Assembly (NCBI GenBank): GCA_022559845.1
Contig: CM040123.1
Coordinates: forward strand, 300,564,642-300,628,641
Reading direction: 5' to 3'
Length of the DNA: 64,000 nucleotides
From: Amorphophallus konjac
Lineage: Eukaryota > Streptophyta > Magnoliopsida > Alismatales > Araceae
Shown: one piece after another, positions 40,596-52,514 of the stretch
Layout: every line of letters begins with the position of its first letter
How positions within the stretch are numbered: position 1 is the first letter of the stretch
Program-made: the position numbers and the translations under genes
Notes under the pieces: generated by a model
What the model saw: the letters and a program-made list of their open reading frames with translations, nothing else
Told to the model about the DNA's origin: nothing
Databases searched by the model: none

Positions 40596-43025
40596 ATGGA
40601 TGCTCGAGGGATGACTACCGAAGGTCACTCAACAATAAAGCCCACATTCTTTGATGGATCAAACTACGCATACTGGAAGAACTGTATGCAAGTGTTCCTC
40701 AGGGCTAAGGATTACGAGATTTGGAAGATTGTTAGCAAGGGACCATATGAGCTGTCCCCGAATGAAGATGTATGGACCAAGGAGGAGATCAGAAGGTCCA
40801 CGCTGAATTGGAGTGCTATTAATGCTATCCAGTGCGCTCTGCATCCTACAGAATTCTCCCGTGTGTCTGCTTGCAAATCAGCCAAGGAGATGTGGGATGC
40901 GCTGGAAGTAATTCATGAAGGTACATCTCAAGTAAGAGTGCAGAAGGCCAATCTTCTTGTATCTGAGTATGAAGCCTCCTAGATGAAGCAGAACGAGTCC
41001 ATTAGCGAAATGTACGCTCGACTGACTGTAATAACCAATGGCCTCAGAGGTTTTGGGAAACCTCAGGCAGAGTATGATGTAGTGAGGAAAATTCTGCGCT
41101 CCCTGACTCCCAATTGGCACACCAAAGCAACAGTGATGGAGGAGTCAAGGGACTTGCGTAATACTAAAGCTGATGAGCTGATTGGTTCACTAATGGCATA
41201 TGAGATAAACATGCCAAGGACAGATGAAGCCGAGAGGAAGAAGAAGCCGATAGCGCTGAAGGCTAGTTCCAGCAAATCAACAAGATCCAGCTCCAGCAGC
41301 TCTTCATCATCAGAAGAGAACCTAAATGAAGAGGAAGATGTGACTCGATCTGAGATAGCCATGATGACTAGAGAGTTCAGGCGATTTCTCAGAAAGGGAG
41401 CAGGACGGTTCGGTCAGAAGAAATATAGTGGTGACCGAAAGGATAAAAGGTATAAATCTAAACCTGCAAAGAAAAATGAAGCTAATGTTTGTTATCAATG
41501 CAGGAAACCAGGGCATCTGAAAATTGACTGTCCAGACAATCAGAAACATAAGGACAGGTCAAAGAAGAAAATCAAGAAGGGAAGAGCTATGATCACCACA
41601 TGGAGTGATGAAGATGAAGGCTCTTTCAGCAACAGCTCAGATAGTGAAGCCGAATCTGAACAGCCCATTTGCCTTATGGCAACAAGCTCCGAAGATAGAG
41701 AGGAGGATACAGATGAGGTAATCACTAGATTTGAAAACTTCACAATTGCTGATTGGGTATATGCTTATCATGACATAGCTGATAGAGCTGATGATATTAG
41801 AAAAGAGAATAGGCATCTTAGAAGAAAAATCAATTCCATGCAAAATGATAAAACACTAACTGATAAAATTGCATGTTTGGAATCTGAGATTGATGAATTG
41901 AAACTCACATGCTCTGAAGAAGATGAAATCAAAAATGAGTTAAAAGCTTCTAAGGAAGAGAATCTAAGGCTTGAAAATGAAATTGATGAATGGAAGCTGA
42001 AGATTCAGAAATGTGAAAGTGAAGTCAAAATTATCTCTGAAAAATATGAAGCTGTCCTCAATGTCAACAATGAGCTGAAAAAGGCTATTGATGAACTTCA
42101 GAAAGACAATGAAGATAAAATGAAAACCATTGAGAAAATGACCCAAGGAACAGATAACTTAAATGCTTTGTTAGGGTCAAAGGTTAATTTCAGAAAAGAG
42201 GGCCTAGGTTTTAATTCTAGTGCAACAAAAACATTCGGAATGAAAACAATTTCATTTGTTGCTCAAAAGGAAAAGGGACCTCTAATTAGCATGAACTCAA
42301 CAAATTTGATGAACAAAACTGCTAATCTGAAAAAGCCCAGTGCTGAGGAGAAGGGCAAACGAAAGGTTAATGAGCCTAGTAGAGCTAGCACATCTAAGCA
42401 GAATCCTAGGGCTCAGACTCAGGTTAGGGGTCAACCTACACAGTCTGGTAAACCCCAGGTCAAGGTAACCAAGTCTCCACCAACACCTCCACCTCTGAAG
42501 AAGACCCAATACAAATCTATGTATAGGTCAGCAGGGTCCAAAGTACAGGGGAGACAAAGTGCTGCTAGGAGTCAACCCAATTATTTTTATCAACCCAGAG
42601 CTCAGACCCACTACAATGCACAGCCAACCTACTTCAATAGGTCGAATTGGTCTAGAACTCAGGATAGGTTTACAGGTCATGCACACCAGGGTGCTAAATA
42701 TCAAAGACCTCACAGTAGAAATTGGGTCAATGGGTATGGTTACTGGACATCTAGAAATCAATATTTTCATAGCCAGCCCAGGAACTACTATGGCCAAAAT
42801 TTTGTGAACACACCCTGGCCAAGGCACTGGCACAGAAATAACAATACTGTCAATAATTATGCTGCTGCCAATAAGAAAAAGAACAACAGAAGAAAATCTG
42901 TAGGATCCACTGAACAAAACACATTTAAACAAATGTGGATTCCGAAACATTTGCTTTCCTGTTTTGCTTCTAGTTCATTTACATTAGAGCCCAATCAGTT
43001 TTGGGTTCCAAACTTCTCTACCTAA
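40596..43025 (+). pseudogene. gag: el-3 gag (one nonsense codon)
   Basis: The ATG at 40596 is the first after the primer site (about 45 bp leader). Domains: copia gag capsid region (FFDGSNYAYWKNCMQVFL, CKSAKEMWDALEVIHEG, then NESISEMYARLTVITNGL), about residues 10-215; a Ser-rich linker; a basic stretch; one CCHC knuckle CYQCRKPGHLKIDC (41490-41531); an acidic segment; a coiled coil (about 41780-42150, heptads such as NELKASKEENLRLENEIDEW); then a Pro/Gln/Tyr/Asn-rich basic tail to W-I-P-K-H and W-V-P-N-F-S-T. 810 codons, long for copia and usual for Sirevirus. TAG 40980-40982 replaces a Gln codon. Ends TAA 43023-43025. Confidence 0.92.
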
Positions 43026-46000
43026 TTGTGTATGCAGGTATGCCTGGCAGCCAAGAACAACTTGTGGTACATGGATAGCGGCTGCTCCAAGCATATGACA
43101 GGAGATAAGGCCAAATTTTGCATACTGACTGAGAAAGTAGAAGGCCTTGTCACCTTTGGAAGCAACACAAAGGGTAGGATTATCGGATCAGGTAAGGTAG
43201 GTAAGTGTTCTACCTGCTGCATTGATGATGTTATGCTGGTTGAAGGGTTAGTCTATAATCTACTTAGCATTAGCCAGTTATGTGATAAAGGTTACAATGT
43301 TTTATTCAATTCTCAATGCTGCAAGGTTTTTGAACCTGATTCTGATATTGTCAAATTTTCTGGAAAAAGAATAAATAATACTTACATGATAAATTTAGAT
43401 GAAATTCAACACACTAACCTTTGCCTTACTGCCAGTAGAGAAGACATAGCATTTTTATGGCATCGTAGGTTAGGTCATGCTAGCTACACTGTTTTGCACA
43501 AATTAAATAAGCATGGCATGGTTAGAGGACTTCCTGAAGTCTCATTCAAGAAAGAAAACAAAATCTGTGATGCATGCACTCAATCAAAGATAACTAGAAA
43601 GTCATTTAAGTCTAGAACTGAAAATCTGTCTTCCAAACCCTATGAGCTGATACATATGGACCTTTTTGGGCCAACTAGATCTGTCAGCCTATCAGGGAGG
43701 AGGTATGGGTTTGTCATGGTAGATGACTTTTCTAGGTATACTTGGGTTTATTTCTTATCTAATAAGAGTGATGATTTCTCAGAATTTCAGGAGTTCTATG
43801 TTAAAATAAATCAGAAAATTGAAAATATTTTATCTGATCATGGAGGTGAGTTTGAAAACTCACAATTTGATGAATTCTGCAGGTCGAATGGAATCAACCA
43901 CAGGTACTCCTCTCCAAGGACACCTGAGCAGAATGGAGTTGTGGAGAGAAGGAACAGAACCCTAGTGGAAATGGGTCGTACACTTCTTGTCGAAGGGGGT
44001 CTACCAAGGAAGTTTTGGGCTGAAGCAGTGAACACTGCCTATTATGTAATTAACAGAGCCATGGTAAGACCTTCTACCCAACAAACACCATATGAGATAT
44101 TAAAAGGTAAGAAACCTTCTATTGCTCACTTCAAGGTTTTTGGTTGTAAATGTTTCATTCACATAAATGATAAAAAGGACCTTGATAAATTTGAACCTAA
44201 AGGAGAACCAGGAATTTTTCTTGGTTATTCTGAAAACACCCGAGCATACAGAGTGTACAATCTGAACTCTAAAACTGTTGAAGAATCTCCACACATAATT
44301 TTTGATGAATCTTTGGCAAATTCTAATGTTGGTAAATGCAGGAATGAAACCAATGGTGAAATCCTGAAGGAAGGAGATCCTGCAGACAAATCCGAGGATG
44401 AAGAAGAACATAAAGAGCTTAATGAAGAGGAGCCTACAGTTCAGGGGGAGGTAAATCAAGTTCATGATACTCCAATTGTAAATATTAGATATCTCAAGGA
44501 TCATCCTGTAGATAATGTTATTGGAAATCTGCATGACCCCCCTAGGACTAGAGGCCACTTAAGAATTCAACATGAACTGAATGCGTATGCTTTTGTATCA
44601 AACATAGAACCCAAGTCCATTGACTGTGCTCTCCAAGATGTGCATTGGATTAATGCCATGCATGAGGAGCTCAATCAGTTTGACAGAAATAAGGTGTGGC
44701 ATTTGGTTCCACCTCCTGATCATGAAACAGTCATAGGGACTAAATGGGTATTTAGAAACAAAACTGATAAAGCGGGGAAAGTTATTAAAAATAAAGCCAG
44801 ACTTGTAGCTTAGGGGTACAATCAGGAATTTGGAATAGACTTTGAAGAGTCTTTTGCCCCTGTAGCTAGGTTAGAAGCAATAAGAATTTTATTGGCTTAT
44901 GCATGTTCCCTAGGAATAAACCTTCAGCAGATGGATGTAAAATCTACTTTTCTAAATGGGGAAATTAATGAGGATGTCTATGTGAGACAGCCTCCTGGGT
45001 TTGAATGTTTAGATTTCCCTAATCATGTTTACAAGCTCAATAAAGCTCTCTATGGGTTAAAGCAAGCTCCTAGAGCTTGGTATGACAGGTTGAGCAAATT
45101 TCTCACCGACAAGAACTTCACAAGAGGTTTAGTGGATCAAACATTGTTTACCAAGGTAAGCCATCCAGATATTCTTATCATTCAGATTTATGTGGATGAC
45201 ATTGTGTTTGGGTCAACTAACCCCAAATTGTGTGAGGAATTCTCTCAAATAATGACTGATGAATTTGAAATGAGCTCAATGGGTGAGCTCAAACTATTTC
45301 TTGGACTGCAGGTTACACAAACAGAAGATGGCATCTTCATCTCTCAGTCCAAGTATGTAAAGAACTTATTGAAGAAGTACAAAATGGACAACCTCAAGGA
45401 AATAGCTACTCCAATGGGTACATCAACCAGTTTGGATGAAGACTCTAAAGGTAAACCTGTGGACCAAAGGCTATACAGAGGTATGATCGGATCTCTTCTC
45501 TATCTTACAGCATCTAGGCCTGATATACAATTTGCTGTGTGTTTATGCTCTAGATTTCAGGCCAGTCCTAATAAAAATCACTTTAAGGCTGTGAAAAGAA
45601 TTTTTAGGTATTTACTAGGCACCCAAGAACTAGGTCTCTGGTATCCTGCTAAGTGTGAGTTAGAGCTTCTAGCCTACACTGATGCAGACTATGCTGGGTG
45701 TCGAGTAGATAGAAAAAGCACTAGTGGCTACTGTCAATTCCTTGGTAGCTGTCTAGTGTCTTGGGCATCTAAGAAGCAACACACTGTAGCATTATCCACA
45801 GCTGAAGCTGAGTATGTTGTAGCATGCAATTGTGCAGCCCAAGTACTTTAGATTAAGCACCAACTGGCTGACTATCAGATAAATCTGGGATGCATTCCAC
45901 TTTTATGTGATAATACTAGTGCTATTTGCCTTGCTAAAAATCCTGTTCACCATTCTAGGACTAAGCATATAGAGATAAAACATCATTTTCTTAGAGATGC

Positions 46001-46142
46001 TATAAATAAAAAGGAGATTGAAATGAACTTCATAGAAACTGAAAAATAAATTGCTGATATTTTTACTAAGCCTCTTGGGAATGAAAATTTTAAGTTTCTT
46101 AGAAGAGAACTTGGCTTATGTAAATTTCAGCATGATGAATGA
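43026..46142 (+). pseudogene. pol: el-3 pol (PR-INT-RT-RNase H, three nonsense codons)
   Basis: Follows gag in the same frame directly after its TAA. Protease WYMDSGCSKHMTGD with the catalytic Asp codon at 43074. Integrase zinc finger HRRLGHASYTVLH ... CDAC, core with MDLFGPTR, SDHGGEFENSQFDEF, EQNGVVERRNR. RT from WHLVPPPDHETVIGTKWVF through [12 protein letters not shown] and YVDD at 45189-45200. RNase H with [38 protein letters not shown] and ADIFTKPL. Stops: TAG 44811 (Gln), TAG 45849 (Trp), TAA 46047 (Gln), each a transition; otherwise 1039 codons open. Ends TGA 46140-46142. Confidence 0.95.
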
Positions 46143-46794
46143 TTGTTTAATTGATGTGAATAAAATCTCTGATGTGGACTTGTTTTTGATTGCTTGGATA
46201 AATCATGTGGATGTGAATGTGGATGTAGAACTGTCCTGCATTGCATATATTCAGGGGGAGCTTGTTGTGTCTTTGCATGTCTTTGCATATCATTCATTCA
46301 TGACCTATGCATAAGCTCTCTCTCAATTAATTCTTGCCATGCTGCATGCATATAGACAAGGGGAGTATTGCTAAGAAAATCAGAGTGGTTTCAACTTTCT
46401 TGAAGTCATTCAACCTTTAACTCTGAATACTTGTCTCTGACATTATGGCAATCTATTGGTCAGTTCTGATTTCTAAGCAGTAGAAAATAGACTTCTTCAT
46501 TTATAAAAATTTGAATTGTTCAAAGACTGATGTAATGGTTTAAATCTTATAATGGTTGGAGTTTAAAGATTGCAATCAGTATATAAGTAAGTTGAAAATT
46601 GATAAAACTCTCAACCTCTTTCTTATTTCATGTCAGACAAAGCTATTCATATCTGAAATCTGAAAACTCATCTGAAATCATGTCGGAGAGATTAAGTATG
46701 TGTATTGTTCTTAAACAGGTCATTCTGAAACATAAAAAGGACAGCTAAGAAAGATACTGAAAAATATTGAGAATCATTGAAAATATATATATTG

Positions 46795-47070
46795 GCAGAG
46801 CAATGACTGGTAATCACTGAGAAACTGAGTGATCCATCAAAGAAGTGGACAACACTCATGTCATGAAGTGTATCAGCTATCTCTGTTTAAAATGTTCAAA
46901 ACAGCAGGCTGGTTTCACTTAGTACCTGGGGGTAACTGGCGTCTGATAAACGTGTACCCTCACACAAAAAGGTGTAACTCAGCTCTGTTGAATTTGATCA
47001 TAGGCAGAATGGTCCATCTTGTTGAGTATCTAGGGGTATTGGCGTCTTATAAACGTATACCCTTAAGCAG
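46795..47070 (+). other. el-3 conserved 3'-region modules A and B
   Basis: Module A at 46795-46885: CAGAGCAATGACTGG, ACTGAGAAACTGAG, ATCAAAGAAGTGG, CACTCATGTCATGAAGTG (a near-perfect palindrome), TATCTCTG. Module B twice: 46922-46966 (GGGGTAACTGGCGTC, TGATAAACGTGTACCCTC) and 47025-47070 (GGGGTATTGGCGTC, TTATAAACGTATACCCTT). The GGGTA...TACCC and CGT...ACG pairs can close a hairpin with a TCTNATAA loop. Compare el-1 4705-4985 and el-2 33383-33590. Confidence 0.65.
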
Positions 47071-47705
47071 AAAGACTTGTGGTACCTGAATGCTCACAAT
47101 GATCTAATATTGCTAATGCTGCTCCCTCAAAAGAAAAGTTCATGAGTGTCAATTTGTTTAGTTTCAATACATGACTTGGGTTCTCTCAAATTTTTTAGAC
47201 TATGAAAGTAAGATATCATGAAACTGAATCTTTCATGCAAATGTGATTCTGGCTTTTTTGTTTTATCGTGCACAGTGAACTTGTCCATTGGTTGTAGTGC
47301 ATGAACTCCAAATTTTATCATCTTTAAACCAGCACTCTTTCTGACAGCAGTTTCTAATTTCATATGACTGAAGACTCTATGCTTTAGAATGCTTATTCAT
47401 GAACTACCTGTTCAGAATGCCAGTCAGTTCTTCTCTTGATTCCTCCATTGTATTTAATTTTTCCCTCCTCTTTGTTGATGGCAAAGGGGGAAAATATTGA
47501 CTAGGGGATGTCTAATGGGAGAATACATATCTGTCTGAATTCTGAAGTCATTTCTGAATTCATTCCAAGGGAGAGTTTGAGGCAGTGAGTTGCATGCATT
47601 CATAGCATCTGCATGTCAATCTGCATAACACATCATGTCTTTCATCAAACATATATATCTATGACAGGTTGTTGCTACTCTACTCCATATGGGGTTGCCA
47701 TCATC

Positions 47706-47719
47706 AAAAAGGGGGAGAT
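47706..47719 (+). promoter_or_regulatory. el-3 polypurine tract
   Basis: AAAAAGGGGGAGAT adjoining the 3' LTR. Confidence 0.88.
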
Positions 47720-50284
47720 TGTTGTGACCCCTCTATGTTGATGATGTTGACACTTGCTCTATTCTTTGGCAACACCATTGTTTTGATTGATTGGCAACTG
47801 AGTTTGATTTGATGAAATTGCTCCATCAGATTGACTATGTGTTCTTTACTTTTAATACAATGTTGTCTGCAATTCTTACTGTCATAAGTCCACACACTGC
47901 ATGTCAATTAAATTGATTAAGTGTGCACAGCGTCAACGCATCATGTTACAGCGTCAACGCATAAGTCCACACACTGCATCTCAATTAAATTGATTATGTG
48001 TGCACAGCGTCAACGCATCATGTTACAGCGTCAACGCACCGTTGGCTTTGAACCTCAGAGTCTGTACATCCGAATTGCCCTTGATCTGGTGAAATGTATA
48101 CACTCATTCACTGTTGCCTTCACACATTAAAGTCCATACATTCATCAATTACTTTTCACTCAAGGCAAAGTCTATACACTGGGGTCTTTTCTCTACATGT
48201 CTTAGGCGAAGTCTGAACATTCGTTTCTGAAGCCTGAAGTCTATACAGTCCAGCCTAGTCCTACGATCAAGGCTTTAGCTACACTCAACTCTATACATTG
48301 GCTTCGCTTCATGAAGTCTGTACATCGCTTCATGTCCCCAAAGTTTGCACATCAACAGTGATCTTTGAAGTCTGTACATCCACAGTGTTACTCAAAGTCT
48401 AAACATTAATCTTCTAATCCAAAGTCTATACAATGGTCTTCACACTTGAAGTCCATACATTCGATGTGCAGAGTTGATGTCTATACTGTGTCCTTGCTGA
48501 TCAAGTCTACACTATGGTCGGTGACAAGTCTGTACACTGGCCTCAGCCTTTCAAGTCTACACACTGACGGCTGAACTAAGAACTCTATACATCATCTGTC
48601 TGCACTAGAGTCTCATGGAGTCTATACATTGCACTCGTCTTCTAAAGTCTATACACTGAAGTCTTCACATTCGCTTGCATAACATGAAGTCCATAAGTGG
48701 GCAAAGTCTGTACACTGTCCATGCTTCATGCATCGTCAACTCATCCTTCATGCTGCGCCAACTCCTCAAGTATATACAATGCTTTCCTTCGCATGAAGCC
48801 TTTAAGTGCATTATGTCTATACAATGCCACTAGGATTTAAAGTCTATACAGCCGTTGCCTCCCTTGTTGAAGTCAACACTTTGGGCAAGTCTGTACGTTG
48901 CATTCTGCCTTTGCAAGTCTATACAACGATGTATATACAATGCAATGTACATACTTAAATCTTATGTCTTTATTCTTGTTGCTGAAGGGACAGGGTCGAC
49001 GCCTGAGCTTAAAGCGTCCACGCATCAGTAGACGAAGCTTTCACGATGTCTTCTATTGCGTCAACGCCACATGAAAGTAGCGTCGACGCAGCAGTTGAAG
49101 AAGCATTCGTCTTCACAGGCCATTCCACTGCGTCAACGCCACAAGCAAGCAGCGTCGACGCAGCAGCTAAAGAAACGAGGCAAATGGCTACTGGAATGCC
49201 TCACTGCATTAACGTCATTAAGTGAAAGCGTCGACGCAGCAAGTCAGATTGATGACTTTGAGCACGTGAACGGAGAAATCTATACATCGGACTGAAGAAG
49301 CTAATGAGGGGGCACGTGATCCCAAGTACCTGGCTCGTGATCCGAAAAGGACAAGGTATCCAGATGAGGACACGTGTACTGACACTCCATTGCATGCTGC
49401 CACGTGGTCCAAATTGCTGGGCGGGAAACGTGGAGAGCACACGCCTGCTGCTGTTGCTGCTATATATACAAGCCTTCTTCCACAGAAGAAAGGAGATCGA
49501 AGCAGAAGAAGAAAAAGTCTATACACTCAGCAGCAGTGAGCCTTCGATCCACAGAGAGAAAAGAGAGAAGAAAAAGATACAGAGAAGAAGAAGAAGAAAT
49601 AGAGAAGAAGGAGAAAAGAGAGAGAGTGAGGTGAGAGAGAGCTGATCGAGAGTGAGAGTGAGAGTGTTTGTATCTCAGTCTCGTGGTTCAAAACCAGAGC
49701 TGAGCTTTGCTCTTTAAGAGCTACATTACTTTTGGGTTTTTGTTTTTCGTTTTGATTCTGTCTTTCATTTTCGAATGCTATTTCTTCAAGCTGTGTGTCA
49801 GCGGTCTTGCAGTGGTGGTCTCCACTGGACGGGTTAAGCTGTATTTCCCCAGCGGTTGCAGAGGATCAGATCCTCTGGTCGGCAAGCTGTAGTGCCCAGC
49901 GAAGCTGTATATCAGCGGGTTGTTTGGCCAAGCTGTAAAGCCCAGCGGATGCAAGCTGTGCTGCGCAGCAGGAAGCCATACTCGATTGAGTGTGGGGTGA
50001 CCGTAGGTCGTTGACCGAACCACCTAAAAATTGTGTGTGCGGTGTGTTTGTGTTTTTGTGTGATCTGTGTGCGATGGGATTTCTTGCTTAGCTTGTTTGA
50101 TTGCATCTCTTATGATCATGTCTAGATTTCTACCTTTTGCTTAGCACTTTTCATTTAGATTTATTGATGCTTGCCTAAATTCCGCTCTAGAACTTACAAT
50201 AGTTTTAAATTAGGCAAGTTGATCTATTCACCCCCCTCTAGATCCACACTTAGTGGAGATAGACTACGTCTATCTAACCCAACA
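47720..50284 (+). repeat. el-3 3' LTR (2565 bp)
   Basis: Starts TGTTGTGACCCC, ends CCAACA, followed by TGAGT. Carries the 77-bp tandem duplication (AAGTCCACACAC at 47886 and 47963), the AGTCTRTACA array, palindrome pairs, CACGTG boxes and TATATATACA (49461). Confidence 0.93.
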
Positions 50285-50289
50285 TGAGT
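50285..50289 (+). repeat. target-site duplication of el-3, right
   Basis: TGAGT, partner of 37966-37970. Confidence 0.9.
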
Positions 50290-51313
50290 GCTATAGCTTC
50301 TGCCTATCTGGAGAAGTAATCTGTTATAGCCAAGATATACTTATGTCCACCTGAGGAAGATGGAAGAGGTCCCACCACATCGGTTCCCCACTGAGCAAAA
50401 GGCTAATTGGGAACTATTGGGTGAAGGGGTATAGGTGGCCTTCTAGGCACAACAACATGCTCCTGACATTTCTGACATGTTTTTGCAAATTGACAGCAAT
50501 CTTCAAACATAGTCGGCCAATAATAGTCTAGTTTCTTGACTTCGATTTTCATTTTCGGTCTAGCTTGGTGTGCCCTGGCTGTTCCGACATGTATTTATTT
50601 CATCACTTGGTAGGCCTCCCTTGTGGATAGGCAGCGGAGCAGAATCTTTTTGCGGGCGACCGCCATGATTCGGAACAGTGTTCCACTTCGGAATTCATAG
50701 GAATCTTTGGTCTTGAGGAGCTTCATTCTTTCCTCTTTGCTTTTGGGTAGCTGCTGGTGGAGGAATCACTGCATAAGATGCTGCCTCCAGTCGGGCTCAT
50801 GTGCTTCTTCAGCTATATTGGCCTCATATTCTTCTGGACATGATTCTAGCATACTGGGAACCTGCTGTTATTTATCACAACAATGTTGAGTGTTTCATCT
50901 GGTGGGACTGCTAGCAAACTGGCCAATTTCGCCAAAGCATCAGCTTGAGCATTATGCCCCCGGCCCACATGATTGAGCTTAATATGGTGGAAGTTTGCCA
51001 TAAGGCGCAGTGCTTTTTAATAGTAAGGGCTTAGTTCTGGCTTCGGCACCTCGAACTCTCCTTGCATCTATTTTATTATCAGCATTGAGTCGCCAAACAC
51101 TTGGAGCATCTAGATTCCCATGCTGAGAGTGATTTACAGGCCGATTATCAGAGCTTCATACTCATCTTCATTATTAGTGCATGGCTTATTTATTGAGCAC
51201 GAAGTGTATACCACCTCCCCTTCAGGTGACTTCAGGACAATGCCGACTCCTGCTCGGACTCTGACCTATCCAGCTGAGGTGGTTTCTGTTCTTGATGCCC
51301 CATCAAAGTAGAG
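50285..51313 (-). pseudogene. pol: element G second RNase H and integrase N-terminus
   Basis: From right to left on the minus strand: WHLYFDGASRTET (start of the extra RNase H, just right of this span), GVGIVLKSPEGEVVYTS, NEDEYEALIIGL, then GHNAQADALAKLASL (end of that domain), a broken linker, a zinc-finger end YYWPTM..CQFAKTCQKCQ, and WGTDVVGPLPSSSGG (first catalytic Asp of integrase) with YILAITDYFSR before el-3. Several in-frame stops and frame changes. The extra RNase H is the strongest sign of the Tat lineage. Confidence 0.82.
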
Positions 51314-52499
51314 GTGCCACATCACCGGCTGAGCTTGACATGCCTCTAGTGTTTCATCATCAGGGAGTTCAGTTCCTAATGGAGTATCTTCTGGTATAGG
51401 GTGTGCTGCAAAGAAGTCGGCTACGGCCTGACCTTTTATGGCTCTCTGAGGCACATATGAAATCTCAAATTCCATTAGGATCACGGCCCATTTGCCGAGT
51501 CGACCTTTGAGTGCTGGCTGGGATAGTATGTACTTGAGCGGGTCCGCTCCAGATATCAATCTGATTTCATGGGATAGCATGTAATGCCAGGAGCTTCTTA
51601 ATAGTGAAGACCAGCGCCAGACAAGTCTTCTCTATGAAAGTGTATTTCTCTTCAGTCCTTGCTAACCTTCTACTGAGGTAGTAAAGGGCTTGCTCTTTAC
51701 CTTCTTCATTCACTTGAGCTAGCATTGCCCCTAGGGAATAGTGAGTAGCTGCTATGTAAAGAATCAGGGGCCTTCCTTTAATTGGCGCTCCCAAAATCGG
51801 AGGGGTTTTCAGATATTCTTTCAACTCCTCAAAAGCTGCTTGACATTCTTCATCCGAGAAGAATGGCATGTCTTTCATCATGAGCTTGTGAAAAGGGTGA
51901 CATCGCCCTGACAGATTTGAAATAAATCGGCGATTATATGCCAATCGGCCTTGCAAGGATCGCAGCTCTGACAGACTCTTCGGAGGAGGGAGTTCTTGAA
52001 TAGCTTTGATCTTGGATGGATCAATTTCAATGCCTCTATGCCAGACAATGAATCCAAGGAATTTCCCGCTGGATACGCCGAGCCCATTTTATGGGGTTCA
52101 TTTTTAGCTCATATTGGCGTAGCCTTTGAAACACTATGCTCAAATCTTGCAGATGGTCTTCCTTTCTCTTGGTTTTCACCACCAGATCATCAATGTAGCA
52201 CTCCACCTTCTTGTAGAGAAGTCATCGAATATCTTCGACATTGCTCTTTGAGATGTAGCACCGGCATTCTTGAGGCCGAACAGCATCCTTTTATAGTGGA
52301 ATATCCCTTTTGGGGTGCGGAAGGCCGTATGGACCCTGTCTTGCTCAGCGATCCAAATCTGGTTATACCCGGATGACCCGTCCATGAATGAGAGGGCTTC
52401 ATGGCCTATGGTGGCATCAATCATCACCTCAGTGATCGGCACCGGGAAGTCATCTTTCGGGCATGCTTTGTTGAGGTCCCGAAAGTCAACACATATTCT
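51314..52499 (-). pseudogene. pol: element G reverse transcriptase and first RNase H
   Basis: Minus strand starts at the CACTA border with VRICVDFRDLNKACPKDDFP, then LSFMDGSSGYNQI, RTPKGIFHYKRMLFGLKNAG, and the YIDD active site at 52186-52197 (reached after a small shift). Then the RT connection (FISNLSGRCHPFHKLM) and RNase H (LYIAATHYSLGAMLAQ, YYLSRRL, KYTFIEKTCLALVF, IRLISGADPLKYIL, KWAVILMEFEISY). At least two frame changes (near 52240 and 51570) and a few stops. The upstream part of RT, protease and gag is beyond the CACTA and outside the window. Confidence 0.9.
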
Positions 52500-52514
52500 C
52501 ACTACCAAAAAAAG

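Larger units (their letters stand above)
46143..47719 (+). other. el-3 3' non-coding region
   Basis: No envelope-like ORF or other gene seen. Polypurine motifs at 46254, 46360 and 47486, with the LTR-adjacent AAAAAGGGGGAGAT at 47706-47719. Confidence 0.8.
37971..50284 (+). mobile_element. el-3: nearly complete Sirevirus-type copia element (12.3 kb)
   Basis: LTRs 37971-40536 (2566 bp) and 47720-50284 (2565 bp), TSD TGAGT, primer site 40539-40550, gag 40596-43025, pol 43026-46142, a 1.6-kb 3' region with polypurine motifs at 46254, 46360, 47486 and 47711. By eye the LTRs differ at roughly 40 sites plus one 1-bp indel (about 1.6 %). Only four in-frame nonsense changes and no frameshift in 5.5 kb of coding DNA, besides the gag-pol boundary stop. 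It sits in the integrase of element G. Fairly recent, but this copy is not able to make intact proteins. Confidence 0.95.
25984..52499 (-). mobile_element. element G: degenerate Ty3/gypsy (Tat-type) pol, split by nested insertions
   Basis: Read right to left: RT, RNase H, a second RNase H, integrase zinc finger, integrase core, integrase C-terminus. The order RT-RH-INT marks gypsy, and the extra RNase H before integrase marks the Tat lineage. The element is present as 50285-52499, 37651-37970 and 25984-26450, separated by el-3 and el-2 and cut on the right by a CACTA. Many stops and small indels; inactive. Its LTRs are not seen. The tandem repeats and extra ORF to the left are probably its 3' part. 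Confidence 0.82.
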
